A stretch of 64,000 nucleotides of DNA from Streptomyces caeruleatus (GCF_001514235.1 NZ_KQ948925.1:1-64000); one strand, 5' to 3'; counted from the stretch's first letter, positions 33,750 through 43,263 are shown. Notes: generated from the letters alone by a model not told the origin. Translations and numbers: made by a program.

Positions 33750-34699
33750 GACATCTTCCTGTTCGTGACGCGGTAGAAGACGAAGGCGAGAACGCCGGTG
33801 ACGACGGCGAGGACCAGCGACTCGGCGGCCGCGTACTGGTAGTCACCGGTCTTGAAGGCCCGGTCGAAGATCTCCAGCATCGGCGTGAAGTCGGTGCTGA
33901 TGGACTCCGGTGCCACATACCGCAGGAACAGCGGCTCGGTGAACAGCTGGAGCCGGCCGATCAGGGAGAACATGCCGGTCAGCACCAGGATGCCGGTGAT
34001 GTTAGGCACCTTGATCGACCAGGCGATCCGCCACTCCTTCGCCCCGTCCAGCCGGGCCGCCTCGTACAGCTCGCGCGGCAGCGCCTGCAGCGAGGCGGAG
34101 ATCAGGATCATGTTGAAGCCGATGCCCTGCCAGGTGAGCAGATTGCCCAGCGAGAGGTAGGTGTTGATGCCGCCGAAGAAGGTGACGCTCGTGCCGAGCC
34201 GGTCCGCGATGTCGACGATCGGGCTCGCGGTCGGGCTGTAGAGGAACAGCCAGATCAGGGTCGAGACCACGCCCGGGATGACGTACGGGATGAGCAGTCC
34301 GGCGCGGAAGAAGCGCACCGCGCGGGCCGCGATGCCGTCGAGGAGCAGGGCCAGCAGCAGGGAGATGCCGAGCATCACCGTGATCTGCGCGGCGCCGAAG
34401 AGGAGGGTGCGCAGCATCCCGGCCCAGAAGGCGCCGTCCGCGAGGATCGCCGCGAAGTTGGCGAAGCCCGCGAAGACGACCTTGGTCGGGCCGAAGCCGA
34501 TGCCGCTGCTCTTCTTCTCGTGCAGGCTCTGGTTGAGGGCGTATCCGATCGGTACGACGTAGGTGAGGAGGAAGCCGATCAGGAAGGGCAGCATGAACAG
34601 CAGGCCCTTGTAGGCTCCCCGTCTCCCGGCCCGGCGGGGGGAGGTCCGCCGGACCGGGGAGTCGGTGGCGACCTTCGGCGGTCGCGTCAGGGTGGACAA
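33746..34699 (-). CDS. Sugar ABC transporter permease (MalF/CUT1 type)
   Basis: A 317-aa integral membrane protein. A basic N-terminus (RRTSPRRAGRRGAYKG) leads into six helices. The EAA loop LPRELYEAARLDGAKEWRIAW is near residue 215. It is encoded 39 bp after the solute-binding lipoprotein gene and overlaps the second permease gene by four bases, giving a heterodimeric importer core. The shared regulation with the LacI-type operator upstream of the operon is inferred. Confidence 0.94.
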   Translation of the reverse strand: MSTLTRPPKVATDSPVRRTSPRRAGRRGAYKGLLFMLPFLIGFLLTYVVPIGYALNQSLHEKKSSGIGFGPTKVVFAGFANFAAILADGAFWAGMLRTLLFGAAQITVMLGISLLLALLLDGIAARAVRFFRAGLLIPYVIPGVVSTLIWLFLYSPTASPIVDIADRLGTSVTFFGGINTYLSLGNLLTWQGIGFNMILISASLQALPRELYEAARLDGAKEWRIAWSIKVPNITGILVLTGMFSLIGRLQLFTEPLFLRYVAPESISTDFTPMLEIFDRAFKTGDYQYAAAESLVLAVVTGVLAFVFYRVTNRKMS

Positions 34700-34738
34700 G
34701 GCAGTCTCCAGATCAGGTGGATCAGCAGATCGAGGGGA

Positions 34739-36064
34739 TCAGCCGGCCGCGACGGCCTTGACGCCCTTGCTCTTCAGGTCGGCGAGCACCCAGTCCTGAA
34801 GGTGCGTCAGCATCTCCTTCACGGTGATCTCCTTCTTCATGACCTGACCCCACTGCTTCTGCATCTCGGAGTACATGGCCGCGTAGTTCGGCCCGTACTG
34901 CCACTGGTCACCGACCCGGGAGGCGGCGGTGGTGATCACCTGGGCGCTGTCGGACTTCCCGTTGAACATCTCGGCCGGGATGATCTTGTCGACGTAGGGC
35001 GACACGTCCTTGACCGCCGGGAAGAGCCCGGACTTGGACTTGGGGTCGGTGAGCGCGGTCAGCGACTCCTTGCTGCTGGACAGCCAGGCCGCGAACTGGG
35101 CCGCGCGATCCGGGTACTTGCAGCCCTTCAGGACCGCGGTCACGTCGAAGTTGCTGGATGTCTGCGGCTTCGCCGGGTCGAACGCGGGTGAGTCGGCGAG
35201 CTGCCACTCGCCCTTGGACTTGGGGAAGTTGGTGTCATAGATCGGCAGCTGCCAGGTGGAGGTGGTCATCGCGATCGTGTGGCCTAGGTCCCAGGTCTTG
35301 AAGACGCCCGGGTCGGCGTACGAGGCGTTGGAGGCAAGGTCGTTGTCGACCAGCTGCTGGACGACATCACCGGCCTTGAGCGCCTCGGGCGAGGTGAAGC
35401 CGATCTCCCAGTGATCACCGGCGAGCTTGTACCACTGCGCGCCCGCCTCCCAGGACAGGTCGACGAGGGTGCTCGGGTCCTCGCCCGCCATGTTGTAGAT
35501 CTTGACGCCCTTGTCCTTCTTCTGCACCGCCTTGCCCGCGTCGATCAGGTCCTGCCAGGTCTTCGGCGCCTTGATCCCGTACTTCTGGAAGAGGTCCGCG
35601 CGGTAGGCGGTGAACAGCGGGGAGGAGCCGGTGGGGATGCCGTACGTGGCACCGCCGGGGCTGACCGCGTTCCAGGCCGGGGCGGTGTAGCGGGACTTGT
35701 ACGGGGCGGCGACCTCGCTGATGTCGGTGAGCAGTCCGTCGGCGGCGAAGTTCGCCAGGTTCATCCCGTCCATCTTGGACAGACAGGGCGCGTTGCCGGA
35801 CGTGACCGCGGCGCGCAGCTTCTGATAGACGGTGTCGCCGGCCGCGTTGACGAACTTCACCTGGGTCTCGGGGTGCGCCTTGTTCCAGACGCCGACCTGG
35901 GCCTCGATGCCGTCGGTCCAGCTCCAGAACTCCAGCTTCACATCACCCTTGGTGGTCTTCGCCGCCGAGTCGGAGCCGTCACCGCCACCGCAGGCGCTCA
36001 GGACGAGTGACAGGGAGAGGGCGGCGGCCGCGCCGGCCACTGCTCTGGTACGGATGGTGCTCAT
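34739..36064 (-). CDS. Sugar ABC transporter solute-binding lipoprotein (family 1)
   Basis: A 441-aa extracytoplasmic receptor. The signal sequence ends in a lipobox LSAC with Cys25, so it is membrane-anchored. The mature part begins VKLEFWSWTDGIEAQVGVWN and shows SBP_bac_1 features, including GIPTGSSPLFTAYRADLFQKYG. It is the first gene of the importer operon and captures an oligosaccharide for the two permeases. An RBS (GGAGG) precedes ATG 36064. About 90 bp further upstream lies a 14-bp LacI-type operator. The ligand is not readable; the operon's GH43 and lyase-like proteins suggest a pentose- or uronate-containing oligomer. Confidence 0.93.
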   Translation of the reverse strand: MSTIRTRAVAGAAAALSLSLVLSACGGGDGSDSAAKTTKGDVKLEFWSWTDGIEAQVGVWNKAHPETQVKFVNAAGDTVYQKLRAAVTSGNAPCLSKMDGMNLANFAADGLLTDISEVAAPYKSRYTAPAWNAVSPGGATYGIPTGSSPLFTAYRADLFQKYGIKAPKTWQDLIDAGKAVQKKDKGVKIYNMAGEDPSTLVDLSWEAGAQWYKLAGDHWEIGFTSPEALKAGDVVQQLVDNDLASNASYADPGVFKTWDLGHTIAMTTSTWQLPIYDTNFPKSKGEWQLADSPAFDPAKPQTSSNFDVTAVLKGCKYPDRAAQFAAWLSSSKESLTALTDPKSKSGLFPAVKDVSPYVDKIIPAEMFNGKSDSAQVITTAASRVGDQWQYGPNYAAMYSEMQKQWGQVMKKEITVKEMLTHLQDWVLADLKSKGVKAVAAG

Positions 36065-36152
36065 CGGTCCTCCGGAAAGGGCGGAACAGCGCCTGCGGTG
36101 GGGAGAAGGGCGCGGGCGGCAGCAGGGCAGAGGGTGGAACGGTCACGTGTTG

Positions 36153-36166
36153 TGTAACCGTTTGCT
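36153..36166. promoter_or_regulatory. LacI-family operator upstream of the importer operon
   Basis: TGTAACCGTTTGCT matches the LacI-family consensus TGnAAnCGnTTnCA at 9 of the 10 fixed positions; only the last base differs. It lies 89 bp upstream of the solute-binding protein start and about 245 bp before the divergent dehydrogenase gene. A related site precedes the lacI gene at 40080. Confidence 0.7.
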
Positions 36167-36409
36167 GTGGGACGGTAGGTCTCCTGAGTGGCTCAACACA
36201 AGAGGCGGAGACTTGTATGTTTCGTCAAGCTTTCCTCGAAGTAACACCACATGCCTGTTCACCTGCGCTTTCTCAACGTTGCCGCAACTTGGACCAGCAG
36301 GGGGACGGCTGAGCCCGATCCCGCGGAGGGCATTGACCATCCTGCCCGGCCCTCTCTAGCGTGGAATACGGTTACTACTCGCGTTCCCCCGCATCCGGAG
36401 TCCCCGCCC

Positions 36410-37417
36410 ATGCCTCAGCTGCCTCGCGCCGTGTTCGCCCTGAACCCGGTGCACCTTCCCGAGCTCTTCCCGCCCCCGCTCATGGCCCGGCTCCGCTCGC
36501 TCGTCCGGATCGACCCCGCTCTGGTCGTACGGGACTTCACCGATCCCGGCGCGGCCCGGGCCCTGGCTCAGGCGGAGGTACTGATCACCGGCTGGGGCTG
36601 CCCGCCCGTCGACGCGGACGTGCTGGCGGCGGCGCCCGGACTGCGGGCCCTGGTGCACGCGGCGGGCAGTGTGCGCGGCTGGGTCGGCGACGTGGTCTGG
36701 GAGCGCGGCATCGCCGTCTCCAGCGCGGTCGACGCCAACGCTCTGCCGGTCGCGGAGTACACGCTCGCCGCGGTCCTGTTCGCGGGCAAGGACGCGTTCG
36801 GTCTCCGGGAGCGGTTCCGGACCGGCCACACGTTCCCGGCACCGGCCGACTACGCGGCCGTCGGCAACCTCGGCCGGCGGGTCGGGATCATCGGGGCGTC
36901 CCGGGTCGGCCGCCGGGTCCTGGAACTCCTGCTGCCCTTCGACTTCACGGTCACGCTGCACGACCCGTACGTCGAAGACACCGAGGCCGTCGCGCTGGGC
37001 GCCACGCCCCTGCCGCTGGACGAGCTGCTGCGGACCAGCGACATCGTCAGCCTGCACGCGCCCGACACCCCCGAGACCCACCGCATGCTCGACCGCCGCC
37101 GCCTCGCCCTGATCCCGGACGGAGGTGTCCTCATCAACACCTCGCGGGGTGCGCTCGTCGATCCCGGCGCGCTCCAGGACGAACTGGTCAGCGGGCGGAT
37201 CAGCGCGGTGCTCGACGTGACGGAACCGGAGCCGCTGCCCGCCGACTCGCCCCTGTACACCCTGCCCAACGTCTTCCTCACCCCGCACATCGCGGGCTCG
37301 CTCGGCAACGAACTGGCCCGGCTCGGACGCACCGTCGTCGACGAGCTGACACGGCTGAGCGCGGGGTCGCCCCTGGCGCACGCCGTACTCCGAGGCGATC
37401 TGGTCAACAGCGCGTGA
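36410..37417 (+). CDS. D-isomer-specific 2-hydroxyacid dehydrogenase
   Basis: A 335-aa NAD(P)-dependent oxidoreductase. The cofactor motif GIIGASRVGRRVLELL is near residue 162. The catalytic set is present: Arg in LINTSRGALVD (about 245), Glu in VLDVTEPEPLP (about 273) and His in FLTPHIAGSLG (about 294). The family interconverts 2-keto and D-2-hydroxy acids. I choose ATG 36410 with a GGAG box; earlier in-frame starts back to 36251 would put coding sequence over the promoter region and lack codon bias. It is divergent from the importer operon and shares its LacI-operator region, so a role in sugar-acid metabolism is plausible. Confidence 0.9.
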   Translation: MPQLPRAVFALNPVHLPELFPPPLMARLRSLVRIDPALVVRDFTDPGAARALAQAEVLITGWGCPPVDADVLAAAPGLRALVHAAGSVRGWVGDVVWERGIAVSSAVDANALPVAEYTLAAVLFAGKDAFGLRERFRTGHTFPAPADYAAVGNLGRRVGIIGASRVGRRVLELLLPFDFTVTLHDPYVEDTEAVALGATPLPLDELLRTSDIVSLHAPDTPETHRMLDRRRLALIPDGGVLINTSRGALVDPGALQDELVSGRISAVLDVTEPEPLPADSPLYTLPNVFLTPHIAGSLGNELARLGRTVVDELTRLSAGSPLAHAVLRGDLVNSA

Positions 37418-37770
37418 CCGTGGCGGGGCCCGCCGACCCACGCCCCCCGGGCAGCCGGAACGGGGACGGCCAGGAGCCGGGCCACGGCGGCCCGTGCCCG
37501 GCCGCCGGGTCGGGAACGCGCCGGCGGCAGCGCGCCGCACCCCACCCATCACTTCTGTCGTAGAGCCCGGCTTGGGGTCGTCGCCCTTCTCGTGGCCTTC
37601 GGTGCCGGTACGACAGGTCGCCCCTGCCCTTGCTGATCCGTGGGGCTGTCGCCCGGCCCAGGCGGCCCCGGCTGGTCGCTGATGGCAGCGGGGCCGCCGA
37701 CAGGCAGGGCGGCGCAGTGCGGCTGCCGATCTCCCGTGCCGGGCGAGCCAACGGATCCCGTCGTGCGCGG
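37418..37770. other. Intergenic between convergent genes, nothing recognised
   Basis: About 350 bp between the dehydrogenase and the convergent GH36 gene. Short frames exist on both strands but have no RBS or family signature. A terminator is expected, but I could not identify a long clean hairpin. Confidence 0.4.
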
Positions 37771-39954
37771 TCAGCCCGTGGTACCGAGCCCGCCGAGGGC
37801 GATCAGGACCGCCGTGGCGGACGACAGGCCCACGCGCAGGACCCGCGCACCGCTGTCCCAGTCGAGCGACGGCCCGGGGCCGGTGGCGAACAGCACCCTC
37901 GGACGCTGTCCTTCCGGCACCCAGGGCAGCGGGACGCTCACCACGTCCGGCGCGCCGTCGCGGCGGCACACGGCGAGCAGCGTCGAGTCGTCGCCGACGG
38001 TCAGAGCGAGGGCGACCCAGCCGTCGCGCCAGCCGGGAAGGCCGAGCGGCCAGCACGGACGCGCGGTCGGCAGGAGGTGGCGGTACGTCCGGTACGTGTC
38101 CACCGCCCGGCGTACGACGCCCAGTTGACGCTCGCTGAGCAGGTCAGGTCGTCCGCTCAGGTGGACCCTGCCGAGCATGGCCGACACCATGACCGTGCCG
38201 AGGTCGGCCTCGGTGTGCTCGGGCAGCGGGTAGGCCCAGACGGCGCCCTGCTCGGGAGTGACGGCGGTGGGCGCGGCCGCGGCGATGGCGGGCAGCAGAC
38301 GGAAGTCCTGCTGGTCGGTGACGGAGTGGATGGGCAGCCGGGACAGGATCGCGTGGTCGGTACGGCTGCCGCCGGCCGCGCAGCTCTCCAGGACCAGGTC
38401 GGGATGGCGGTCGAGGACGCCGTCCAGCCAGTCCAGGTAGGCGCGGTTGTGGCGGAGCAGGCCGTCGCCCGGGCTGTCGCCGCCGTCCGTTCCGGCGCCG
38501 ATGTCGATGTTGTAGTCCAGCTTGAGGTACCCCACGCCGTAGTCGCGCACCAGCCGGTCCACGACCTCGTCGAGGTGGGCACGGGCGGCCGGATGCGCCA
38601 GGTCGAGCTGGTGGCGGCCCCACTCCACGGCCCGGATGCCGTCCCGGCGGAAGAACGCTTCTTCGGGCAGAGCCGCGGCGAGCGGACTGCGTACTCCCAC
38701 CACTTCGGGCTCCAGCCACAGACCCGGCACCATGCCCGCCGCGCGGATCCGGTCCAGCACCTCGCGCAGACCGCCGGGGAACCGGGTGGCCGACTCCTCC
38801 CACTCCCCCACCGCGTCCCACCAGCCCGGAACTCCGCCGGGGCCGACGGTGCCGGGCGGCTCGGCGTCGTACCAGCCGGCGTCGACGCAGAACACCTCGG
38901 CGCCCGCCGCCGCGGCGGCGTCCACCAGGGGCAGGAGCGCGTCGGTGCTGGGCTCGCCCATCAGACTGTTCATGAAGTCGTTGAAGACGACGGGCAGGCG
39001 AGCGTGATCCGGGTGCGGGCGGCGGGCGGCGCGGCGGTGGTCGGTCATCGCCCGCACGGCCGCCTCGAAACCGCCGTCGGACACCAGGGCGACGGCGGCC
39101 GGCACCGTACGGAAGCAGTCCCCAGGGGCGAGTCGGCGGCGCCACTGGTGCTCGCGGTCCGTCGGTCCGGACAGGGCCAGGTACACGTCGTCGAAGCGGT
39201 CGGCGACCTCGGCGTGCCAGGATCCGTTGTGCTCGATCTGCCACAGCAGCGCGCGGCCCGTACCCCTCTCCTCCACACACCCCATCGGCAGGTACTCGGA
39301 CGTGGACCAGGACCCCGTGCTGGTCACGGCGATCCGGTTCTTCGAGCCGGTCTGGCCGAAGCGAACCATGCCGACGTCGTACAGCCCGCGTTCGGCGAGT
39401 GTCGCCCTCGACCAGCGGAACTCACCGCTCCAGGGGTTGGCGGCCAGCCACAGGGACAGGGCGTCCTCCCAGCGCACCCCGTCCGGGAGCCCGCGGGCCA
39501 GGTGAGCCAACGCGAAGGAGGAGACGTACTCCAGCGTGACCGGGCGGTCCCCCGTGTTCTCGACGAGGACTTCGCAGCCGAGCACGGGGATGCCGTCGCG
39601 CAGTGTGTACGAGGCGGTGACGCGCAACCCTGTGGCGGCCTCCACCTGGCGGACCCGCAGGGTGGCGACGTCGCCCGCGCGGCTCTCTTCGTGCTCGGAG
39701 TAACGCAGGCCGCGAGCCAGGGCGCCGTCCACATGGCGCTTTCCTGACGTGCCCAGCCTTCCGCTGCCCGTGGTCTGCGTCTCGACGAGCGGCAGCGCGC
39801 CGCGGGCGAGGCGCGCGCAGAGGTCCGGCTCCCGCTCCGGGACGGGCAGACCGGACGCCGCGCCCGCGGCCAGTAGCCGCACCGGGCCGCTCGGGTCATG
39901 AGCGATGAGCAGGGACAACTCGTCGCTGCCCCAACGCAGGTGGGTGATGGGCAT
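37771..39954 (-). CDS. Alpha-galactosidase, glycoside hydrolase family 36
   Basis: A 727-aa cytoplasmic enzyme. An N-terminal beta-supersandwich (about 1-290) leads to a TIM barrel, with FCVDAGWYDA near 355. The nucleophile Asp is in YLKLDYNID (about 480), the CxxGGSR-type motif ESCAAGGSR is at about 520, and the acid/base Asp is in SVTDQQDFR (about 546). A small beta C-terminal domain closes the protein. It removes alpha-linked galactose from oligosaccharides such as galactomannan or raffinose-type sugars. ATG 39954 has GGAG upstream; a longer in-frame reading past it crosses the operator. It is divergent from a lacI gene, 126 bp away, with a LacI-type operator between. Confidence 0.93.
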   Translation of the reverse strand: MPITHLRWGSDELSLLIAHDPSGPVRLLAAGAASGLPVPEREPDLCARLARGALPLVETQTTGSGRLGTSGKRHVDGALARGLRYSEHEESRAGDVATLRVRQVEAATGLRVTASYTLRDGIPVLGCEVLVENTGDRPVTLEYVSSFALAHLARGLPDGVRWEDALSLWLAANPWSGEFRWSRATLAERGLYDVGMVRFGQTGSKNRIAVTSTGSWSTSEYLPMGCVEERGTGRALLWQIEHNGSWHAEVADRFDDVYLALSGPTDREHQWRRRLAPGDCFRTVPAAVALVSDGGFEAAVRAMTDHRRAARRPHPDHARLPVVFNDFMNSLMGEPSTDALLPLVDAAAAAGAEVFCVDAGWYDAEPPGTVGPGGVPGWWDAVGEWEESATRFPGGLREVLDRIRAAGMVPGLWLEPEVVGVRSPLAAALPEEAFFRRDGIRAVEWGRHQLDLAHPAARAHLDEVVDRLVRDYGVGYLKLDYNIDIGAGTDGGDSPGDGLLRHNRAYLDWLDGVLDRHPDLVLESCAAGGSRTDHAILSRLPIHSVTDQQDFRLLPAIAAAAPTAVTPEQGAVWAYPLPEHTEADLGTVMVSAMLGRVHLSGRPDLLSERQLGVVRRAVDTYRTYRHLLPTARPCWPLGLPGWRDGWVALALTVGDDSTLLAVCRRDGAPDVVSVPLPWVPEGQRPRVLFATGPGPSLDWDSGARVLRVGLSSATAVLIALGGLGTTG

Positions 39955-39998
39955 GGCGGCTCCGGCGGGCAGGCGGGCGTAGGCAAGGGAAATGACTA

Positions 39999-40012
39999 GG
40001 AAAACGTTTACT
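39999..40012. promoter_or_regulatory. LacI-family operator between GH36 and lacI
   Basis: GGAAAACGTTTACT matches the consensus TGnAAnCGnTTnCA at 8 of 10 fixed positions, with an unbroken AAAACGTTT palindromic core. It lies 45 bp before the GH36 start and 68 bp before the lacI start, the place for shared repression. Confidence 0.65.
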
Positions 40013-40079
40013 ACCCGCGAAGGGTACGCACTTCCCTGACACGCTCGCAAGAAGAGAGGAATGCAGTAACGTCGGAGCC

Positions 40080-41186
40080 GTGACGGATGAGGAAGAGGGC
40101 CCGCGACACGGTCCTGCCAAGCGGAGGGCGAAACGCAGGGGGAGAGCCGACGGTCCGAGCACCATCCGTGACGTCGCCGCCAAGGCCGGTGTCTCCGTAG
40201 CAACCGTTTCCCGGACGCTGGCGGGCAACTACCCGGTCTCCGCGGAGACAAGGCAGCGCGTCATGGCCGCCGTCGACTCCCTCCACTACGTCGTGAACGT
40301 CCACGCCAAAGCCCTGTCCGGCCGCGTCGCCGGCCCGGTCGCCCTCGTCCTGAAGGACATCACCGGTCCGTCACTCGCCCACGTGGCCGCCGGAGTGGAG
40401 GAGGAGAGCGGCCGCCGGGGCCGCCTCAGCCTGGTCTGCTCCACCAAGGGCGACCCGAAGCGCGAGGACGACCTCGTCCAGCTGATGCGGGAACAGCACG
40501 CGGCTGCGGTCATCCTGGTCGGCGGCACGGAACCGGACGACGCCTACCACCGCCGGATGGCCGGCTACGCGAAGGCGCTGCACTCCGCGGGTTCCCGGCT
40601 GGTGCTGTGCGGCCGGCCGCCACTGCCCTGGAACGCCCCGGTGACCGTCGTCGACTACGACAACCGCGGCGGCGCCTTCCAGGCCACGGCGCACCTGCTG
40701 ACCGCCGGGCACCGGCGGGTCCTCTTCCTCGGCGGCTCCCTCGGGTTCAGCAGCTCGGATGAACGCCGCCTCGGACACCGGGACGCCCTGCGCGCCCACG
40801 GCATCCCCTACGACGCGGCCCTGGACATCGCCGGGGACTACACCCGCAGGTCGGGCTACCTGCGCACGCGGGAAGCGCTGCGCGCGCAGGTCGCGTTCAC
40901 GGCGGTCTTCGCGGGGGCCGACGCGGTCGCGGTCGGTGCGCTGGCCGCCCTGCGCGAGGCCGGCCTGCAGATCCCGCGTGACGTGTCCCTGGTCGGCTTC
41001 GACGACGTCCCGTTCGCCGCCGACCTCACCCCCTCCCTCACCACCGTCCGCGTCCCGTACGAGGAACTGGGTCGCACCGCCGCACGCCTCGCCCTGGATC
41101 GAGACGACGGTCCGACGTCGGACGACCATGTCGTACTCAGCACACAGCTCGTGATCCGGGACTCGGTGGTTCGGGCGAAGACGTAG
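40080..41186 (+). CDS. LacI-family transcriptional repressor
   Basis: A 368-aa regulator. A basic N-terminal extension of about 26 residues precedes the HTH TIRDVAAKAGVSVATVSRTL (28-47) and hinge helix. The C-terminal periplasmic-binding-protein-like domain (PVALVLKDITGPSLAHVAAG to the end) binds a sugar effector. GTG 40080 follows GGAG with a very short spacer, so a few residues of uncertainty remain. It is divergent from the GH36 gene. Matching operators at 39999 and at 36153 suggest it represses itself, GH36, and the importer operon and/or the dehydrogenase. Confidence 0.93.
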   Translation: MTDEEEGPRHGPAKRRAKRRGRADGPSTIRDVAAKAGVSVATVSRTLAGNYPVSAETRQRVMAAVDSLHYVVNVHAKALSGRVAGPVALVLKDITGPSLAHVAAGVEEESGRRGRLSLVCSTKGDPKREDDLVQLMREQHAAAVILVGGTEPDDAYHRRMAGYAKALHSAGSRLVLCGRPPLPWNAPVTVVDYDNRGGAFQATAHLLTAGHRRVLFLGGSLGFSSSDERRLGHRDALRAHGIPYDAALDIAGDYTRRSGYLRTREALRAQVAFTAVFAGADAVAVGALAALREAGLQIPRDVSLVGFDDVPFAADLTPSLTTVRVPYEELGRTAARLALDRDDGPTSDDHVVLSTQLVIRDSVVRAKT

Positions 41187-41190
41187 CAAG

Positions 41191-41211
41191 GCACCCGGCA
41201 CCCGGCACCCG
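41191..41211. repeat. Three tandem 7-bp repeats after lacI
   Basis: GCACCCG occurs three times in tandem from 41191 to 41211, directly after the lacI stop codon, and is followed by gccggg. It is probably a simple slippage repeat within the 3' region. Confidence 0.6.
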
Positions 41212-41639
41212 GCCGGGAGGCGTCCCGCTCGGTCGGCAGGGTGCGGGGCATGACAGACATTCCCTCCGCCCGAGCCGGGCGCAGAGCCCGTCGGGTCACG
41301 CACACCGTCGCCCGTTCGAAGCCGCGCCCACGACACTCCCACAAGTACGTCCCGATGAACTGCCGCTCCGTGTCCGCCGGTTGCACTCGTGTCACGCGAG
41401 AAGATCTACCGGTCCTGGCCCGCGTCGAGGGCGGATTTACTCAGCTTGATCACGACTGGGTAGGCGCCCTACTGATCGGGCGCCGAGCAGGGCAGCCCAG
41501 TGGCGGCCGGTGGCGATCAGTCCGGCGACGGCCCAGTCGATCTCGGTTGCCGCCAGGACACGACGGCGGCGACGCCGATGCGATGGCTGTCGGCCCGTTC
41601 TTGGCGGCGTTGATCCACTGCAGTCCACCGTTCTATGGC
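41212..41639. other. Non-coding or eroded DNA left of the IS3 scar
   Basis: No frame here has both a recognisable motif and an RBS. It may contain eroded first-ORF or flanking IS3 DNA. I see no gene. Confidence 0.4.
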
Positions 41640-41998
41640 CAGTTGGGCTTGGAAGATCTGGCGCGAGCTGGACCGGTAGGGGCATACGGTGCCCGCTGTA
41701 CTGTCGAGCGCCTGGCGCGCGAGACGGGGCATCCAGGGTGCGGTCCGCGGCAAGCGGGTGATCACCACGCTACCCGGCAGACAGGTCGAGCGGGGCCCCG
41801 AACGTCTTGACCGCGGCTTCGTCGCCGCCGCCCCCAATCGATGCCGGGTCGCGGACTTCACCCAGGTGAAGACCCGGTCGGCGGCCGGCTACGTCGCGTT
41901 CGTCGTGGACGCCTTCCCCCGCCGGGCGGTCGGCCCCGCACCGTGCAGGTGACCGCCTTCGTCCTGGCCGCCCTGGAGTTGACAGTCCGTAACGCGAC
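41640..41998 (+). pseudogene. IS3-family transposase (OrfB) remnant
   Basis: Three frames carry successive pieces of an IS3-type integrase: YGARCTVERLARETG (from about 41680), then IQGAVRGKRVITTLP (from about 41731), then FVAAAPNRCRVADFTQVKT and GYVAFVVDAFPRRAVG (to about 41935), then TAFVLAALELTV in a further frame. At least two frameshifts separate them. The first catalytic Asp (VADFT) is present, but the rest of the DDE core is gone after about 41998. It is dead and separates the carbohydrate island from the esterase region. Confidence 0.78.
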
Positions 41999-42333
41999 CT
42001 CTACCAACCTCCCTTCTGCTCCGGCGAGTTGATCAAAACCCCGGACGCCTGACGCAATGCACCCTCATTCCCGGGCGGAGTGGTTGCGGATCAGTTGCAG
42101 GGGCTGCACCTGTGGCTCACGCTGGATCGTACGGACTTGCGTCGGTGGCGTAGCGTCAAGGACATCGGCGGGACGGCCGAGCCGGATCATCAATCGGCCG
42201 TTCCGTTCTCAGACGTTGTGGAGGTACGGCTCGCACGTGGTCTGAGAACAGATACGCGACCGTAGGCAAGCGGCTCTCCACAGTCTCGGTCAAGGAACTC
42301 ATCGGCGTCGCCGAAATGGTCGTCGGGAGAGAG
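41999..42333. other. Intergenic, nothing recognised
   Basis: Short plus-strand frames (for example 42080-42265) have no RBS and no family signature. It probably contains eroded insertion-sequence flank and the 3' end region of the minus-strand hydrolase. Confidence 0.4.
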
Positions 42334-43263
42334 CTATTGCGGGCAGCCGAGGTGACCGAGACCGCGCAGCCACTCTTCGAACCGGTCGAGCCAGGAGTCG
42401 GCTGCCTCGCCGGTCGGGGTGCATCCGAAGCCATGCCCACCGATGGGATAGAGGTGCGCCTCGACGGGACGGCCCGCGGACTGCCAGGCCTGGATCAGGC
42501 GGACGGTCTCGTCGAAGCACAGGACGTCGTCGGCGGTCACGACCGCGAACAGCGGAGGTGCGTCGTCGGGGGCAGTCTTGTCTTCGGCGTAGCCGCCGTA
42601 GATGCACGCGATGAAGTCGGGCCGTTCTACCGGGTCCTTGGCATCGACTGCGTTGGAGGCGAGGAAGGCGCCCGCCGAAAAGCCGATCAGGCCGATGCGG
42701 TCGCTGTCGATCTGCCACTCCGCAGCGCGCTCTCGCACGAGGGCCATGGCACGACGCGTGTCGTCCAGAGCGAGTCCCGGTGCCAGGTGGTCCATGTTGG
42801 CAACGGAGCCGGCCACCGTCTCTCCCGCGGTCACCGGCTCGAAGAGCGACACGAAGCGCTGCGCGAAGTCCGCCATGGTCGCGCCCGAGTGACCGACACG
42901 GTACTTCAGTAGAAACGCCGCGATCCCTCTCTCCCGGAGCCATTCGGCGACAGCCGTGCCCTCGCTCTCCATGGAGAGCATCAGGAAGCCGCCTCCGGGA
43001 GCGACGATGACCGCGGCGCCCGTGGCACGTTCGGGATCGGGCAGGTAGGGCGTCAGTGTCGGTACGACCACGTTGCGGACCTGCAGTGCACCCGTCGAGC
43101 CCACGAACACCGATTCCTGGTGCTCCCAGCCTTCCGAGCCGGGTGCGGTTCCCGGCCACAGCGGGATGCCCGGGGCGAGCGTGGTGACCGATCGGGGATC
43201 GAGCTCCTGTCCCGCGGCGATCATCCGTGCCGCTGTGGCGAGGGCGCCGTCGTCCTTCGTCAT
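42334..43263 (-). CDS. Acetyl-esterase-like alpha/beta hydrolase
   Basis: A 309-aa cytoplasmic hydrolase. The oxyanion motif is VIVAPGGGFLML (about 97-108), the nucleophile elbow is GFSAGAF (about 188), and Asp and His follow in VVTADDVLCF and GGHGFGC. This BD-FAE/acetylxylan-esterase-like subgroup removes short acyl groups from sugars. The start ATG 43263 follows AAGGAG. It is the last gene of a minus-strand run (48.6-42.3 kb) that contains a secreted hydrolase, SDR, CoA ligase and MFS symporter, with gaps of about 100 bp, so co-transcription is likely but not certain. Confidence 0.87.
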   Translation of the reverse strand: MTKDDGALATAARMIAAGQELDPRSVTTLAPGIPLWPGTAPGSEGWEHQESVFVGSTGALQVRNVVVPTLTPYLPDPERATGAAVIVAPGGGFLMLSMESEGTAVAEWLRERGIAAFLLKYRVGHSGATMADFAQRFVSLFEPVTAGETVAGSVANMDHLAPGLALDDTRRAMALVRERAAEWQIDSDRIGLIGFSAGAFLASNAVDAKDPVERPDFIACIYGGYAEDKTAPDDAPPLFAVVTADDVLCFDETVRLIQAWQSAGRPVEAHLYPIGGHGFGCTPTGEAADSWLDRFEEWLRGLGHLGCPQ

